The notes below the pieces were generated by a model. The model did not search any database. It saw only the letters and a list, made by a program, of their open reading frames with translations, and was not told where the DNA came from. A stretch of DNA of 34,180 nt, taken from NCBI GenBank assembly GCA_031258475.1, contig JAIRMS010000046.1, positions 1 through 34,180 on the forward strand, in the 5' to 3' direction. Position 1 is the first letter of the stretch. Each line of letters begins with the position of its first letter. Source of the DNA: Holosporaceae bacterium (lineage in GTDB: Bacteria; Pseudomonadota; Alphaproteobacteria; UBA3830). Both the position numbers and the translations under genes were made by a program. Shown piece by piece: positions 31,771 to 34,180 of the stretch.

Positions 31771-33039
31771 ATGAAAAGGGTGGCGGTTACAGGGCTCGGC
31801 ATGGTGTCTCCGCTGGCAATCGATGTGGAAGAATCCTGGCAATGTCTGCTGAATCGTGAGTCCGGTATCAAAAAAATAATTTCTTTCGACGTTGGCGATA
31901 TCGCTTCTCAAATAGCAGGGCAGGTTCCGTCTGAAACCGTTGAGCAAAGAGCGTCCGTTCTCTTCAATCCCCTAAACTATGTAAATTCCAAGGAATTGAA
32001 TAGAATAGATACTTTCATTTTATACGCCATTGCCGCAGCCACTGAAGCGGTCTACGACGCTGGAATCGTTGATCTGGGCGACGAAGACAAGGAAAGAGCA
32101 GGCGTTATTATAGGTTCTGGCATTGGCGGTTTACCGGTTATCCACGACACAGTCATTAGTTTAGATAAAATGGGCCCCAGGAGAGTTTCCCCATTTTTCA
32201 TTCCGTCATGTCTGATAAATCTGGCGTCTGGTCATGTATCAATAAAATTTGGGCTAAAAGGACCGAATCACTCCGTTGTCACCGCCTGCGCCAGCGGCAC
32301 CCATGCCATCGGCGATGCGGCTCGCATCATTCAGATGGGAGTTGCGGATATTATGGTATGCGGTGGAGCGGAAGCCGCTGTTTGTAGATTGGGAATGGCT
32401 GGATTTGCCGCTGCGCGAGCGCTATCCACCCGGAGAAACGATTCTCCGGAAGAAGCCTCGAGGCCGTGGGACAAATCCCGCGACGGTTTTATCATGGCGG
32501 AAGGTTCTGGCATTCTGGTTCTTGAAGAACTGGAACACGCAAAAAAACGTGGAGCCAAAATCTACGGTGAAGTTATTGGATACGGAATGTCCAGCGACGC
32601 CTATCATGTGACGGCTCCATGCGCAGATGGAGACGGGGCCTATAGGGCCATGAAAAACGCCCTGGATTCCGCCAAGATTTCACCAGATCAGTTGGACTAC
32701 ATAAATGCTCACGGCACGTCCACGCCACTGGGAGATGTGGTTGAGATCAAAGCTGTCGAGCGAATTTTGAATGGTATCGCAGGATTATCCATGTCCTCCA
32801 CAAAATCTTCCATTGGGCATTTGCTGGGAGCCGCCGGAGCCGTGGAAGCGATATTTTCGCTGCTATCCATAAGAGACCAGGTTGTTCCTCCGACGCTGAA
32901 CCTGCACGATCCGGAGGAGACTTTTATTGATCTGGTTCCTCTGCGTCCAAAAGAAAGGAAAGTAAATTTCGTAATGTCTAATTCGTTTGGATTTGGTGGA
33001 ACAAACGCAAGTTTAGTGTTTAAAAAATTTGAATGTTAG
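31771..33039 (+). CDS. fabF: 3-oxoacyl-ACP synthase II (FabF)
   Basis: A 422-residue condensing enzyme that elongates acyl-ACP with malonyl-ACP in the cytosol. The Cys-His-His triad is visible: C173 in V-T-A-C-A-S-G-T, H314 in I-N-A-H-G-T-S-T-P-L-G-D, H350 in S-I-G-H-L-L-G-A-A-G. The C-terminus has N-S-F-G-F-G-G-T-N-A. Length is normal. It lies between acpP (10 bp) and mltG (10 bp), the order common in alphaproteobacteria, so the three are probably one operon. Confidence 0.97.
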   Translation: MKRVAVTGLGMVSPLAIDVEESWQCLLNRESGIKKIISFDVGDIASQIAGQVPSETVEQRASVLFNPLNYVNSKELNRIDTFILYAIAAATEAVYDAGIVDLGDEDKERAGVIIGSGIGGLPVIHDTVISLDKMGPRRVSPFFIPSCLINLASGHVSIKFGLKGPNHSVVTACASGTHAIGDAARIIQMGVADIMVCGGAEAAVCRLGMAGFAAARALSTRRNDSPEEASRPWDKSRDGFIMAEGSGILVLEELEHAKKRGAKIYGEVIGYGMSSDAYHVTAPCADGDGAYRAMKNALDSAKISPDQLDYINAHGTSTPLGDVVEIKAVERILNGIAGLSMSSTKSSIGHLLGAAGAVEAIFSLLSIRDQVVPPTLNLHDPEETFIDLVPLRPKERKVNFVMSNSFGFGGTNASLVFKKFEC

Positions 33040-33049
33040 ATATTAAGAC

Positions 33050-34027
33050 GTGAATAATAATCGCAAGAATAAAACCACATCTTTTTTAATTGGTCTCTTT
33101 TTATTATTTTTTGCAATAATTTTGTTTTTTATTTTCTGTTTATGCAGGAAATCCTCCTATATTCCAGAGCGTAATTTTATCGTTGAACAGACAGACGACG
33201 ATAGTTTTTCCAGATTGTTGGTTGATAAAAAAATATCCAATAATTTTGCAATTGCCAAACTTACCATAAAAATCATGAGGTTATTCCGATATAGAACGAG
33301 ATTTGGCGAATATTCCCTTCCGGAACATGTTTCTCTATTAGAAGCCATAAAAATTATAGATTCCGGTAGTGTGGTAATACATAAAATCACAATTCCGGAG
33401 GGATTTTCTGTTCTGCAGGTCATGAGAAGATTAGAAAAAGATGAAAATTTACTCGGGGAAATAGAAAGCTTTCCTCCGGAAGGTTCTCTTATGCCGGATA
33501 CGTACTGTTTTAAATATCCCACCCAGAAGAAGGACATAATTCACATGGCCAAAAAGGCCATGAAAGACTTCATAAAATGTGAGTGGCCGAAAAGATCCCC
33601 GAAATGCTTTCTAAAGAATTCTGGCGAAGCTTTAATTCTGGCGTCGATTGTCGAAAAAGAAACCAACGTGGAAAAAGAGAAAATTGCCGGAGTTTATCTG
33701 CGAAGATTAAAAATAGATATGAAACTACAATCTTGCCCTACGGCCATATACGCCCACAAAAAAGGAGATAAACTTGGGCATCAGCTGAAATACAGCGAAT
33801 TAACGATTGCCGATCCACACAATACCTATGTTTATAAAGGTCTTCCACCAACGCCCATATCTAATCCGGGAAAAGACAGCATAATTGCGGTGCTTCATCC
33901 GGAAGAAACTGACGATCTATTTTTTGTGTGTGATAGAGACGGGAAACACGTATTTGCTAAAACCTACGACGAACACAAACGCAATATTGCAAAAGTTCGT
34001 CATCTGGATGTGTCGGAAGTTCGCTGA
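33050..34027 (+). CDS. mltG: Endolytic peptidoglycan transglycosylase MltG (YceG-like)
   Basis: A 325-residue bitopic inner-membrane enzyme that cleaves nascent glycan strands and is thought to set their length. One N-terminal helix (about 11-32) anchors a periplasmic LysM-like region (P-E-G-F-S-V-L-Q-V near 116-124) and the YceG catalytic domain. The catalytic Glu lies in A-S-I-V-E202-K-E-T, followed by G-V-Y-L-R-R-L-K-I-D-M-K-L-Q-S-C-P-T-A-I-Y and the C-terminal N-T-Y-x-x-x-G-L-P-P-T-P-I-S-N-P-G block. The GTG at 33050 gives a normal N-terminus. The fabF-mltG order is conserved in alphaproteobacteria. Confidence 0.94.
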   Translation: MNNNRKNKTTSFLIGLFLLFFAIILFFIFCLCRKSSYIPERNFIVEQTDDDSFSRLLVDKKISNNFAIAKLTIKIMRLFRYRTRFGEYSLPEHVSLLEAIKIIDSGSVVIHKITIPEGFSVLQVMRRLEKDENLLGEIESFPPEGSLMPDTYCFKYPTQKKDIIHMAKKAMKDFIKCEWPKRSPKCFLKNSGEALILASIVEKETNVEKEKIAGVYLRRLKIDMKLQSCPTAIYAHKKGDKLGHQLKYSELTIADPHNTYVYKGLPPTPISNPGKDSIIAVLHPEETDDLFFVCDRDGKHVFAKTYDEHKRNIAKVRHLDVSEVR

Positions 34028-34097
34028 TTTTTTTCATTTCTCTAAGGCGAGACTGGGCGCTTCTATAACAAAAGTCAACGTCGAACGTAATGTATAG

Positions 34098-34165
34098 ATG
34101 AATCACTTTAAAAATGCGATTTTCATTTTCTGGATTGCTTTGTCGCTCTGCTCCTCGCAATGACG
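34098..34165. repeat. 68-bp dispersed repeat, copy B
   Basis: Same orientation and length as 20593-20660, 6 mismatches. It lies in the stretch after mltG, where I see no gene before the window ends. Both copies sit in intergenic DNA. Confidence 0.75.
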
Positions 34166-34180
34166 GAATTGTATTGTCTT

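Noticed and set aside
34025..34037. Intrinsic terminator after mltG (T-run)
   Set aside because: The T-run is present but no stable GC-rich stem directly precedes it.
1..34180. tRNA/rRNA genes or CRISPR array
   Set aside because: Intergenic stretches were read for cloverleaf-like T-loop sequences and regularly spaced repeats; none was found.

Overview
The window reads as a compact chromosome segment of an alphaproteobacterium, most likely a host-associated one of the Rickettsiales/Holosporales kind. Clues are the rpsF-rpsR-DUF2232 order, an alpha-type BamE and YidC, an NhaD-type Na+/H+ antiporter, an AmpG-type permease, an AspRS with the non-discriminating histidine, tightly packed genes with 1-35 bp overlaps, several GTG/TTG starts, and scattered transposase remnants and small repeats. 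No plasmid, phage or CRISPR signature is visible, and no tRNA or rRNA gene was recognised. The taxonomic placement is inference.

Layout. 1-379 holds the truncated, frameshifted end of an IS1595/IS1016-type transposase. 439-3206 is a bamE / GT39-like / GtrB-like glycosyltransferase cluster. 3261-5545 is yidC-engB. 5637-8553 is rpsF-rpsR-DUF2232-nhaD, then rsmH (8562-9422). On the minus strand are an orphan potG-type ATPase (9451-10590) and a 691-residue soluble hybrid histidine kinase (10677-12752). hslV-hslU follow at 13285-15128. A minus-strand run holds an MFS permease, lpxK and recJ (15331-19296), then obgE (19392-20402) and a small unknown ORF. 21077-26843 is cpoB, aspS and a CUT1-type sugar ABC binding protein with two permeases but no ATPase. 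A second minus run is typA-ampG-GT2 (27003-31191). A second, IS1-like transposase remnant lies at about 31259-31431. The window ends with acpP-fabF-mltG (31521-34027).

Most genes are envelope and housekeeping functions: outer-membrane and inner-membrane assembly (BamE, YidC), lipid A (LpxK), fatty acid synthesis (AcpP, FabF), peptidoglycan (MltG, AmpG, CpoB), ribosome and translation (S6, S18, EngB, ObgE, TypA, AspRS, RsmH), proteolysis (HslUV) and repair (RecJ).

The most unusual item is the hybrid kinase. Its first ~220 residues look like a tRNA-dependent cyclodipeptide synthase of the XYP type, followed by PAS, HisKA, HATPase and receiver domains. This would be a fusion of an aminoacyl-tRNA-using enzyme fold to a phosphorelay. 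The second item is a 146-bp element present twice (21680-21825 and 26860-27005), with terminal inverted repeats and covarying base pairs between the copies. A further 68-bp dispersed repeat also occurs twice (20593-20660, 34098-34165).
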